Positions 56,024 through 64,000 of a stretch of 64,000 nucleotides of DNA are shown here, in pieces; the stretch's first letter is position 1; every line of letters starts with the position of its first letter. This DNA is from Microbulbifer celer (GTDB lineage Bacteria; Pseudomonadota; Gammaproteobacteria; Pseudomonadales; Cellvibrionaceae), in assembly GCF_020991125.1 (NCBI RefSeq), contig NZ_CP087715.1, positions 62,001 to 126,000 of the forward strand. The letters run 5' to 3'. Both the position numbers and the translations under genes were made by a program. The notes under the pieces are model-generated. The model was not told the origin of the DNA. It saw nothing but the letters and a program-made list of their open reading frames with translations, and ran no database searches.

Positions 56024-58858
56024 ATGTTCAAGCGACATCTACTCAGTTCGTCTATCGCGATGGTCACCACCTTTGGGGGCATGAGTGCGACGGCGTTGGC
56101 GCAGGATTCCGACTATGATGCGGAGTTTGACAAAGGGGCTACGCTGGAAGAGGTAGTGGTTACCGGCGTGCGTGCGAGTCTTGAGCAAGGGCTCGATATT
56201 AAAAGAGATAGTTACCAGTTAGTGGATTCCATTGTTGCTGTGGATATCGGCAAGTTTCCTGATAACAATGTGGTTGAGGCCCTGCAACGGGTTTCCGGTG
56301 TACAGGTGACCGACCGTGGCGCCGGTGAAGTAAACACGGTTTCAATTCGCGGTCTGAATGATGTGACCACTACCGTCAACGGCCGGCAAATCTTTACGTC
56401 CTCAGGCCGTTCCGTTGCCCTGGCTGATGTTCCAGCGAGCCTGCTGAAAGGGGTGAACGTTTATAAAACCCGCTCCGCGAGCCAGATTGAGAGTGGCATT
56501 GCCGGACAGATTGATATCAGAACCCAGCGCCCATTTGATTTCGATGGCAGCAAGGTTGTTCTGGCCGGCCGTGGGATTTACCAGGAGCAAGCCGATTCCA
56601 CCGATCCGAATTTGAGTGGCCTGTTCAGCAATCGTTGGGAAACCAGTGCCGGTGAATTCGGTGCTCTGGTCAACCTTTCTTATGCAGAAACCAATTACCG
56701 AGATCAGAATGCGGCACCCGGCGCAGTAGTGCCTTACGCTACCGCTGACGCACCTGCGAATATGGAGCCTAACCAGATTATTCGTTCTGTGTATTCCGCA
56801 ACCAGTTTGGAGCCTTGGGCAGTAGACCCAGAATTCTGGGGCGTCCAGAACTGGACCCCGGGTCTGGAACAGGGGCTTTCAAATGCGCCGGGTTCAACAT
56901 TGGTAGTGGGGGGTGAAGAAGCGGAATATATGCTATCTCGCGATGCCATCTTCCAGAATGATCTCACCGGCACGCGTGAACGCCCTGCTGCAAATATTTC
57001 TTTACAGTGGGCACCGAATGAATCATCTGAATACCTGTTTGAGATGTTTTATAACGGTTTTCGCAATGAATCGTTCAACTCGCTGAATTTCACTAATGTG
57101 GACTACTGGGGAGACGCGTCGGCGCTGCCAAATGGTGGTGAGTTTGACATCTATGATGGAACCAACGTAGTTAAAGCCCGCGAAGTCATTTACCCATACG
57201 GCTTTACCAGTGGTGATCTGTCGGAGGGGAAAACTGATAGTTATGTGTATGCCCTCGGCGGGAACTGGGATATCAGTGAAAGCTTCCGCCTGAAGTCCGA
57301 GGTTTACTACCAGAAAAGCGAGTATGAGACTTCTTTTATCGCCATGCAGGCTGACCGTGTAGCTTATGGCGTGGGAGTAGATTTCAATACCGGAGGAGGC
57401 ACACTCGCATGGGAGTACTACGACGATCCCTCCACTCCTGACGTTGATGAAAGTGACCTGACAGATGCCAGTCAGTGGAGTACCTCCAACTTTTACGATA
57501 ACGGAAGTTCCAGTGAGGGTGATGCCTTAACATTTGATGTGGACGGCGAGCTGGATATTGCATTTGGTGGCGCTCACACCCTGCGTTTTGGTTTGCGACA
57601 CGATGTTCGCGGCGCTTCCGAAGCTGGTCGAGATCAGACTGCACGATATGCTGTTCCTTTGGATTCAATTGATGGGCTGGCCTCTACTACTTCCGGCTTT
57701 TTCGACGGGCGGGCCAATATCCCTACCGAATGGGTATCCGCAAATGGCTACTACCTGAGTAAAAATGCCGATGCAGTACGCGCAATGTACGGCCTCGAAG
57801 CAGAGGCTCTGCGGAAAACCTTTGAGGTTGAAGAGGAGACCACGTCTGTTTATATCGAAGCCGATTTCGACACGACTGTTGCTGGAAAAATAGTCGACGG
57901 CCAGTTTGGTCTGCGTTACGTAAATGCAGATACGGATATGGACTTCTTCGATTTCAATGAAGAGACCGGTGAGAGTTCGCAAAGTAGCGCTTCTGCAAGC
58001 AACAGCAATTTGCTGCCAAGTCTTTCGACTCGATTGCATATTACCGACGATCTGATTGCTCGCTTCTCGTACACGGAAACCGTTCGACGTCCCAATTTCA
58101 ATCAGCTCAATTCATTCACCTACTACCAGGCCGGTGTGACAGATGCGCAGTTGGGCACAGCAACTGGTGGTAACCCCGACCTGGAGCCGGTTAAATCACA
58201 GAACTACGATTTGGCTTTAGAATGGTATTTCTCCAGCTCCAGTGCGTTATACGGAACGCTGTTCCGTCGCGACATTGAGGGCTTTGTTCACGATTCCGCT
58301 CGCGTAATTGACTATCAGGGTGATACTTACATCCTGACCCAGCCCGCTAACACTTCTAACGGTGTTCTGGAAGGGCTGGAGCTGGGGCTGACCTACTTCC
58401 CGGAGAACCTGCCTGAACTTCTCGATGGCTTTGGTATTCAGGCCAGCTATACCGCACTGGATTCCGAGCAGGAAATTCCAGTATACGACGCGGAAGGGAA
58501 TCAAACCGGTATGACGGACACGCCGATGTTCGGTGTATCGGACTCTTCTTACAGTGTTGTATTTGCCTACGACAAGAACGATCTGGACATGCGTCTATCC
58601 TACGTATGGCGTGACGACTTCCTCTATACCTATGAGGCGCGCTCATTTGCTAATCCGCTGGGTATTTATAATGACGCCGAAACCAGTGTGGATTTCCAGG
58701 CCAGTTACGATGTGACAGACAACCTCATGGTTACCTTTGATGCAACCAACCTGACGGATGAGGAGTATCAAACCTACTATGAGAATGCCGATATCTATAA
58801 CCTGAATACGGCCATCTTCAGCCGCACCTTCGCACTGGGTGCCCGTTACTCCTTCTGA
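56024..58858 (+). CDS. TonB-dependent receptor, Xanthomonas type
   Basis: A complete 944-residue outer-membrane receptor. A signal peptide ends near ATALAQD. The TonB box is LEEVVVTGVRASL (about 41-53), followed by the plug (about 60-190) with GKFPDNNVVEALQRVSGVQ and SIRGLNDVTTTVNGRQ, and the barrel to the C-terminal ALGARYSF. This type imports plant oligosaccharides in Xanthomonas, Caulobacter and marine relatives. It is divergent from the giant arabinanase-like lipoprotein, so arabino-oligosaccharides are the likely cargo. A strong terminator follows. Confidence 0.95.
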   Translation: MFKRHLLSSSIAMVTTFGGMSATALAQDSDYDAEFDKGATLEEVVVTGVRASLEQGLDIKRDSYQLVDSIVAVDIGKFPDNNVVEALQRVSGVQVTDRGAGEVNTVSIRGLNDVTTTVNGRQIFTSSGRSVALADVPASLLKGVNVYKTRSASQIESGIAGQIDIRTQRPFDFDGSKVVLAGRGIYQEQADSTDPNLSGLFSNRWETSAGEFGALVNLSYAETNYRDQNAAPGAVVPYATADAPANMEPNQIIRSVYSATSLEPWAVDPEFWGVQNWTPGLEQGLSNAPGSTLVVGGEEAEYMLSRDAIFQNDLTGTRERPAANISLQWAPNESSEYLFEMFYNGFRNESFNSLNFTNVDYWGDASALPNGGEFDIYDGTNVVKAREVIYPYGFTSGDLSEGKTDSYVYALGGNWDISESFRLKSEVYYQKSEYETSFIAMQADRVAYGVGVDFNTGGGTLAWEYYDDPSTPDVDESDLTDASQWSTSNFYDNGSSSEGDALTFDVDGELDIAFGGAHTLRFGLRHDVRGASEAGRDQTARYAVPLDSIDGLASTTSGFFDGRANIPTEWVSANGYYLSKNADAVRAMYGLEAEALRKTFEVEEETTSVYIEADFDTTVAGKIVDGQFGLRYVNADTDMDFFDFNEETGESSQSSASASNSNLLPSLSTRLHITDDLIARFSYTETVRRPNFNQLNSFTYYQAGVTDAQLGTATGGNPDLEPVKSQNYDLALEWYFSSSSALYGTLFRRDIEGFVHDSARVIDYQGDTYILTQPANTSNGVLEGLELGLTYFPENLPELLDGFGIQASYTALDSEQEIPVYDAEGNQTGMTDTPMFGVSDSSYSVVFAYDKNDLDMRLSYVWRDDFLYTYEARSFANPLGIYNDAETSVDFQASYDVTDNLMVTFDATNLTDEEYQTYYENADIYNLNTAIFSRTFALGARYSF

Positions 58859-59560
58859 TCCCGCGGCTTAATCTCCGCAACCTTCCATTGAGGCAGCCTT
58901 CGGGCTGCCTTTTTTGTTTGCCCGGCGAAGCCGGCAAACCCGGTCGTCTGAAAGAGGGCGACGTCACCCCGACCGAAGGGAAGACAATCCGACTGGCAAG
59001 GGCGTCACTGCCAAAAAGAGTTAACCACTACACTTCGCGGTATTTTCTCCGGCACGCCTTCATTGAGGCAGCCTTTCAGCTTCTAAATATAATGCCAATT
59101 GTGACTTTTATGCCCCACTTTTACTCGTTTTCCAAGGTGGAATTATAGTGGAGATGATTGTTATGAAGGTGATAGCTACATTTTCTGAAAAAGATTAAGT
59201 CGTCCTAATGGTGGTTTTTTAAAGGGATGCCTTGAGTATATTTACAGAATATTAGCGTTTTCATCATAATTAATTCCGGTTTTATAGTTTTTAATCCTTC
59301 GATCTATTTTGGTGCTCTCGCCGGCGGCCAAGAATACATATTTTTGGTAAGTTATTGTTTTTTAAGTAGTTTGTATCGTTGTGGATTATGAGAAAGGGAC
59401 AGCACACACCGAAAGGGTGGGAAAGTGCAGATTGTCTTGTTGGGTAGGAAATGAGGGTTTTGATCTCCCGCTCGTTATGAGTATGTGTTGGGAACTTGAT
59501 TGCTTGGGGGCATCAAGTAACTCAATTTATAACAATGACGATGACCAAGGGGGTCTCTCA
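58859..59560. other. AT-rich intergenic region before the Oar-like receptor
   Basis: A 702-bp region starting with a terminator (58891-58916). A second, decayed copy of its lead sequence (TTCATTGAGGCAGCC) occurs near 59060. From about 59090 to 59560 it is clearly richer in A+T than the genes around it. No convincing gene was found; the frame that runs in from 59381 is only an extension of the receptor frame. Confidence 0.6.
58891..58916 (+). terminator. Rho-independent terminator after the TonB receptor
   Basis: Stem GGCAGCC / GGCTGCC closed by a TTCG tetraloop and followed by six T. It lies about 33 bp after the receptor stop. Confidence 0.92.
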
Positions 59561-62500
59561 ATGAGTTCTACTCGCAATCTACGTAATAATCTCGCCAGAA
59601 GCGCATTGGCGTTGGCTATCGGAACGGCAACAATTGCCAGTGCGCCTGCAGTTTTTGCACAGAGTACGACTGGTGGTATTTATGGTAGTGCACCCGCAGG
59701 TGCCACTGTAGTTATCAAGAATAATAGTGGTTTTAGCCGCACTATTACGGTTGATGAGTCTGGCCGCTACAACGTCGGATCTCTTCCTGTTGGAACTTAC
59801 GTGGTTACCGCTAAGCAGGATGGTGAAACTGTTGGTTCTCGCAGTATTCCTGTGCGTCTCGGCGGAAGCTCTGATGTTTCGTTTGGCGATGATGCCATGA
59901 TGGAAACAGTGACGGTAGTTGGTGGCGAATTGGCGCCGGCAATTGATGTTAGCTCTACAGACACTCGTGTAGTTTTAACCGCAGAACAGCTTGAGCGCTT
60001 GCCCATGGGCCGTTCGGCTGAAAATATCGCCCTGCTCGCTCCGGGTGTAAATGGTGGTGCAAGCGGTTACTTTGGCGATATGGTTTCTTTTGGTGGCGCC
60101 GGTGTTTCTGAAAATGCCTATTACATCAATGGTTTTCTCGCCAATGATCCTCTGTCTAACTTGGGTGGGTTCAGCTTGCCTTATGCGTCTGTTGACCAGC
60201 AAGAAACCTTTACCGGTGGTTACGGTTCCAAATATGGTCGTTCTTCAGGAGGCGTTATTAACCAGGTCGGTGCGCGTGGTTCGAATGAACTGGAATTCGG
60301 CACCCAAGTTATTTTCACCCCTAAGGGGCTGAAGTCTGATAGGCCGGATACTTACTTTCAGGATATGGAGTTGCCGGAAGGTTATGAATACACCAACCCT
60401 GACCTGGTTGGTACTAAACGAGAGGACGGCAGTGAGAACCTATCGTGGGGGGAGACTTTCACCGGTTATGTCAGTGGCGCACTGATTCAGGATAAACTAT
60501 TCGGTTTTGTATCCTTCGAGACCGAAATGGAAGAGTCACAGAACTCCCCTTATGCAGATGGCACTCCACGTGTTACAGACTGGGATAGTGAAAATAACAA
60601 AGTATATGCAAAGCTGGATTGGTACATTACTGAAGATCACCTGCTCGAATATACTTACATGGGTGAAGAAGAAATTGACGAAGGCAGCTTTAACGCCTGG
60701 GATTTTGAAACCTCCACCCGCGGTGAGGCGCTGGACTCGGCACCGAACTCTACTCATAACCGAAGTGAATTTTCTATTCTCAACTACACCGGTTATCTGA
60801 CTAATGATCTAACCTTGACAGCGATGTATGGTCACGGGAGCTTTTCTTACAAGAATGAGCTGGGTGGCGATACCGTTTATCCGTATATTTCTGGCTACCT
60901 CAATCAGGATCCGTCCATAGTTGGCGACAATCCAAGACCCAACCTTGCCGGTGGCTATCAAGGTCGCAATGCCAAAGATTATACCGATGGCATTCGGGTG
61001 AATCTTGAATGGATAGTTGGCGATCACACTCTGACCTTAGGTGTGGATAATATGGAGTTTGAGGCCGCCAACGAGGGGGATTCTCAAGAAACTGATGTAT
61101 GGATTTACAGTCGGGCCACAGACCCATCAGCTGACATTAACGCCGCATTGGGCGTGGGTAATCCGGGTGGCGAAGGGTATTTTGTGCAAAAGTACCTCTA
61201 CGAAACAGCTACCAGCATGAAGCTGGCACAGGATGCCTATTATCTGGAAGACCGTTGGCAAGTGACTCCGGATGTACTATTGTCTTTGGGGCTGCGCAAT
61301 GACAAATTTACTAATTACAATGTCGACGGTGATCCCTACTTGGAATCTGACGACCAGTGGGCGCCGCGCTTGGGTGCCGCTTGGGATGTATTTGGTGATT
61401 CCTCTCTGAAGGTGTATGCCAACGCCGGCCGCTACTATCTGGCGATGCCGAACAGTGTGGCCATTCGTGGTGCGTCAGCTGCGACTTATACCCGTGACTA
61501 CTATACATATTCCGATGTCAATGAAGACGGGTCGCCGGTTCTTGATGAGCATCTAAGCCCCGGACCTGTATCTGCCAATGGAGAGTATGGTCAGGCGGTA
61601 GACCCCCAGACTTTCGCCCCGGCGGATCTGGAGAATATGTATCAGGATGAGTTTATCCTCGGTTTCGAGAAAACCTTGGGTGACGACTGGACTTATGGCG
61701 GGAAGTTTACGTTCCGTGACCTCAAGTCCGGTATCGATGATGTGTGTGATCCACATCGAATGGAGCTGAAGCTGGAAGCCAATGGCGTAGACCTTGATTC
61801 TGTAGCTATGGAATCTTGCTACATGTTTAACCCGGGCGGTACCAATACCTTCAGCCTCGCTAATATCGGTGCGGATGGAAACCCGACGGGTACCCGTACG
61901 GAAGTAACGATGAGTGCTGACGACTGGGGTATGCCGAATCTGAAGCGTGAATACACCGCGATTGATCTCTTTATCGAACGCCCATTCGATGGCAAGTGGG
62001 AAGCGCGGGTGGATTACACTTACAGTAAGCTACAAGGCAACACGGAAGGACAGGTCAAGTCCGAGTTCGGTCAAGACAGTATCTCCAAAACCCAAGACTG
62101 GGATGCGGCGGAACTGATGGAATTTTCCAATGGCTACTTGGCTAATGACCGCCGTCATCAGCTGAAAATTCGCGGTAGCTACGCGCTAACCGAGGAATTG
62201 CTGCTCAGTGCTAATGCGCGTGTCCTATCGGGTATGCCGGTAAGCTGTCTTGGTTACTACAACCCCAATGGCGAAGTCGACGAAGCATCACCAGCAGGTG
62301 ACCCTCTTGGATATCGTGCTAGCTATCACACCTGTTTTGGTGACGTAGCACAGCCGGGTAAAGAGCGTACCCCGTGGACTCGCACCATTGATATGGGCTT
62401 GACGTATACGCCGGCTTTCATGGATCAAAAGCTGCGCTTGAGTATGAACGTGTTTAACTTGCTGAACGAAACCAAAGCAACACAAGTGGATGTGACCTCA

Positions 62501-62596
62501 GAAGATGCGCCTTACACCGTTAGCAATACTTACAATGTACCTCTGGCTTACCAGACACCCCGTTATGTGATGTTGACGGCATCTTACGACTTCTGA
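59561..62596 (+). CDS. Oar-like TonB-dependent receptor with N-terminal carboxypeptidase-like domain
   Basis: A 1011-residue outer-membrane receptor. I start it at ATG 59561: GGGGG precedes it and a signal peptide follows (ending AVFAQST); the frame is open 180 bases upstream from a GTG but without signal character. An N-terminal Ig-like/carboxypeptidase regulatory domain (about 35-108) with SGRYNVGSLPVGTYVV precedes the plug (about 115-240) and barrel, ending in MLTASYDF. Oar-like receptors export or import proteins or peptides in Myxococcus and relatives; the cargo here is unknown. Its codons are more A+T-rich than those of the hydrolase genes. Two terminator-like hairpins follow. Confidence 0.93.
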   Translation: MSSTRNLRNNLARSALALAIGTATIASAPAVFAQSTTGGIYGSAPAGATVVIKNNSGFSRTITVDESGRYNVGSLPVGTYVVTAKQDGETVGSRSIPVRLGGSSDVSFGDDAMMETVTVVGGELAPAIDVSSTDTRVVLTAEQLERLPMGRSAENIALLAPGVNGGASGYFGDMVSFGGAGVSENAYYINGFLANDPLSNLGGFSLPYASVDQQETFTGGYGSKYGRSSGGVINQVGARGSNELEFGTQVIFTPKGLKSDRPDTYFQDMELPEGYEYTNPDLVGTKREDGSENLSWGETFTGYVSGALIQDKLFGFVSFETEMEESQNSPYADGTPRVTDWDSENNKVYAKLDWYITEDHLLEYTYMGEEEIDEGSFNAWDFETSTRGEALDSAPNSTHNRSEFSILNYTGYLTNDLTLTAMYGHGSFSYKNELGGDTVYPYISGYLNQDPSIVGDNPRPNLAGGYQGRNAKDYTDGIRVNLEWIVGDHTLTLGVDNMEFEAANEGDSQETDVWIYSRATDPSADINAALGVGNPGGEGYFVQKYLYETATSMKLAQDAYYLEDRWQVTPDVLLSLGLRNDKFTNYNVDGDPYLESDDQWAPRLGAAWDVFGDSSLKVYANAGRYYLAMPNSVAIRGASAATYTRDYYTYSDVNEDGSPVLDEHLSPGPVSANGEYGQAVDPQTFAPADLENMYQDEFILGFEKTLGDDWTYGGKFTFRDLKSGIDDVCDPHRMELKLEANGVDLDSVAMESCYMFNPGGTNTFSLANIGADGNPTGTRTEVTMSADDWGMPNLKREYTAIDLFIERPFDGKWEARVDYTYSKLQGNTEGQVKSEFGQDSISKTQDWDAAELMEFSNGYLANDRRHQLKIRGSYALTEELLLSANARVLSGMPVSCLGYYNPNGEVDEASPAGDPLGYRASYHTCFGDVAQPGKERTPWTRTIDMGLTYTPAFMDQKLRLSMNVFNLLNETKATQVDVTSEDAPYTVSNTYNVPLAYQTPRYVMLTASYDF

Positions 62597-62662
62597 TAGG
62601 CATCAATTTTGTCGAATAAAGACCGGTTTCCTTTGGAGCCGGCTTTTAAATTTAGTAGATTT

Positions 62663-62691
62663 AGCCTCGACCATCAGGTCGGGGCTTTTTT
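62663..62691 (+). terminator. Rho-independent terminator after the Oar-like receptor
   Basis: Stem AGCCTCGACC / GGTCGGGGCT (one T-G pair) with loop ATCA, followed by six T. Confidence 0.85.
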
Positions 62692-62754
62692 CGTTTTGAT
62701 TTGATTTGGGATCTTAAGTTGAAAGTGATAAAGCTGGAGCTCCGCGGCTTCGGG

Positions 62755-62782
62755 CAAAAAAAAGCCCGCAAAAATGCGGGCT
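62755..62782 (-). terminator. Rho-independent terminator of ettA (minus strand)
   Basis: Stem AGCCCGCA / TGCGGGCT with a short A-rich loop. The long A-run just left of it is a T-run when read on the minus strand. It lies 25 bp after the ettA stop. Confidence 0.85.
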
Positions 62783-62806
62783 TCTGTATTCGATGACTGA
62801 TAAAAA

Positions 62807-64000
62807 TCAGGTCTTGATCTTCTTGTACTGCATCCGGTGCGGCGTGGCATTTTCACCGTTGCGCGCCACGAAATCCTCGTGGTACTCGGTGTAGTTGCCC
62901 TCAAAGAACACCACGTTGCTGTCGCCTTCATAGGCCAGGATGTGGGTCGCTACCCGGTCCAGGAACCAGCGGTCATGCGAAATCACCATGGCACAGCCGG
63001 GGAAGCTCAGCAGAGCTTCTTCCAGGGCGCGCAGGGTTTCGATATCCAGGTCGTTGGACGGTTCGTCCAGCAGCAGTACGTTGGCGCCCTGTTTCAGGGT
63101 GTAGGCCAGGTGCAGGCGGCCGCGCTCACCACCGGAGAGTTCTCCTACGCGTTTCTGCTGATCGCTGCCCTTGAAGTTGAAGCGGCCGATATAGTTGCGC
63201 GAGCCCACTTCGTAGTTGTTGATCTTGAGCATGTCGTGACCGTCGGACACGGCTTCCCACACGGTCTTGTTATCGTCCAGGTTTTCACGGCTCTGGTCGA
63301 CGCTGGCGATCTGTACGGTTTCACCAATTTTGATCTCGCCGGAGTCCGGCTTTTCGGTGCCGTTGATCATGCGGAACAGGGTGGATTTACCGGCGCCGTT
63401 ACCGCCTACGATGCCGACAATAGCCCCTTTGGGGACACGGAACGACAGGTCGTCGATCAATACGCGATCGCCGAACGCCTTGCTCACATTGATCAGCTCG
63501 ATCACGTTGTCACCCAGGCGCTCGCCGGGCGGAATGTAGATCTCGTTGGTTTCGTTGCGGGCCTGGAATTCCTGAGACTGCATTTCTTCCAGGCGGGACA
63601 GGCGCGCCTTGTTCTTGGACTGGCGGCCTTTCGGGTTCTGGCGGGCCCATTCCAGTTCTTTCTGCATCGCTTTGGCGCGGGCCTGCTCGCCTTTCTGCTC
63701 TTGCTCAAGGCGTTTTTCTTTCTGTTCCAGCCATGTGGTGTAGTTGCCTTCCCAGGGGATGCCGTGGCCGCGGTCCAGTTCCAGAATCCAGCCGGCCACA
63801 TTGTCGAGGAAGTAGCGATCGTGGGTAATGGCTACCACGGTGCCGTCGAAGTCGTGCAGGAAGCGTTCGAGCCAGTACACACTCTCGGCGTCGAGGTGGT
63901 TGGTGGGCTCGTCCAGCAGCAGCATGTCCGGGCGGGACAGCAGCAGGCGGCACAGGGCCACGCGGCGTTTCTCACCACCGGACAGGTTGTTCACATCCGC
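62807..64000 (-). CDS. ettA: Energy-dependent translational throttle protein EttA (5' part outside window)
   Basis: The frame is open to the right edge, so the gene is cut; 397 C-terminal residues are seen. The first ABC domain shows its signature ([13 protein letters not shown]) and Walker B ([11 protein letters not shown]). Then come the linker with charged helices, the second Walker A (GGNGAGKST), signature ([12 protein letters not shown]) and Walker B ([11 protein letters not shown]). The order and the C-terminus match EttA of the ABC-F family, which gates the ribosomal E-site by ATP/ADP ratio. It is a housekeeping gene, not linked to the glycan locus. Confidence 0.95.
   Translation of the reverse strand, partial: ADVNNLSGGEKRRVALCRLLLSRPDMLLLDEPTNHLDAESVYWLERFLHDFDGTVVAITHDRYFLDNVAGWILELDRGHGIPWEGNYTTWLEQKEKRLEQEQKGEQARAKAMQKELEWARQNPKGRQSKNKARLSRLEEMQSQEFQARNETNEIYIPPGERLGDNVIELINVSKAFGDRVLIDDLSFRVPKGAIVGIVGGNGAGKSTLFRMINGTEKPDSGEIKIGETVQIASVDQSRENLDDNKTVWEAVSDGHDMLKINNYEVGSRNYIGRFNFKGSDQQKRVGELSGGERGRLHLAYTLKQGANVLLLDEPSNDLDIETLRALEEALLSFPGCAMVISHDRWFLDRVATHILAYEGDSNVVFFEGNYTEYHEDFVARNGENATPHRMQYKKIKT

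Noticed and set aside
58888..59148. Plus-strand frame of 86 codons after the TonB receptor
   Set aside because: It begins at the terminator hairpin and has no ribosome site or family resemblance.

Overview
The window looks like a chromosome segment of a marine or plant-litter polysaccharide-degrading gammaproteobacterium, most probably of the Cellvibrionales (Microbulbifer/Cellvibrio/Saccharophagus type). The reasons are the poly-serine linkers in secreted hydrolases, CBM60-type modules with the Cys-Gly-Gly-Gly-Ser signature, Xanthomonas-type and Oar-type TonB-dependent receptors, and many lipoprotein glycosidases. The assignment is inference; there is no rRNA or other taxonomic marker here. 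No tRNA, rRNA, CRISPR array, transposase or phage gene was seen.

Nearly everything serves the breakdown of arabinose-rich plant cell-wall glycans (arabinan, arabinoxylan) and oxidation of the released sugars. (1) 1-7329: the 3' end of a TonB receptor, two overlapping tryptophan-halogenase-like flavoprotein genes, a GH43 enzyme and a membrane-anchored AraC-type regulator, in one tight block. (2) 7578-16379: secreted depolymerases: a circularly permuted GH16 beta-glucanase, a GH43-CBM6-CBM60-GH10 xylanase/arabinofuranosidase, a CBM2-CBM60 feruloyl-esterase-like protein, an acetylxylan-esterase-like hydrolase and a GH43 lipoprotein. (3) 16519-23219: IlvD/Edd sugar-acid dehydratase, SDR sugar dehydrogenase, 2-oxoglutarate semialdehyde dehydrogenase, aldose mutarotase and SMP-30 lactonase, i.e. 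most of a non-phosphorylative (Weimberg-type) pentose pathway. (4) 23420-25156: ligB. (5) 25230-29678: a minus-strand dehydratase/kinase/aldolase operon (DeLey-Doudoroff pathway) divergent from a second SDR dehydrogenase. (6) 29851-39780: arabinan and arabinoside enzymes: GH127, four GH43 and GH51. (7) 39949-47438: a diguanylate cyclase, a sialidase-fold protein, a secreted KatG and a hybrid histidine kinase. (8) 47859-55145: a GH11-CBM60-CBM60-CE4 xylanase/esterase, a class C serine hydrolase and a giant GH43-LamG lipoprotein. (9) 56024-62596: two more TonB receptors. (10) The right edge cuts ettA.

Inferred working model: receptors import oligosaccharides; secreted modular enzymes cut xylan, beta-glucan and arabinan; surface or periplasmic lipoproteins release L-arabinose, D-xylose and perhaps D-galactose; paired dehydrogenase/dehydratase sets oxidise them. 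L-arabinose and D-galactose share C2-C4 stereochemistry, so the two sets may overlap in substrate. A 2-keto-3-deoxypentonate dehydratase and any inner-membrane sugar transporter are absent from the window.

Non-coding highlights: two repeats share a core of about 46 bp but have different, internally complementary long arms; a third hairpin element shares the ACAGGGAYGT loop; a perfect LacI-type palindrome overlaps a sigma70-like promoter before the GH11 gene; and there are dyads before the GH16 gene and katG.
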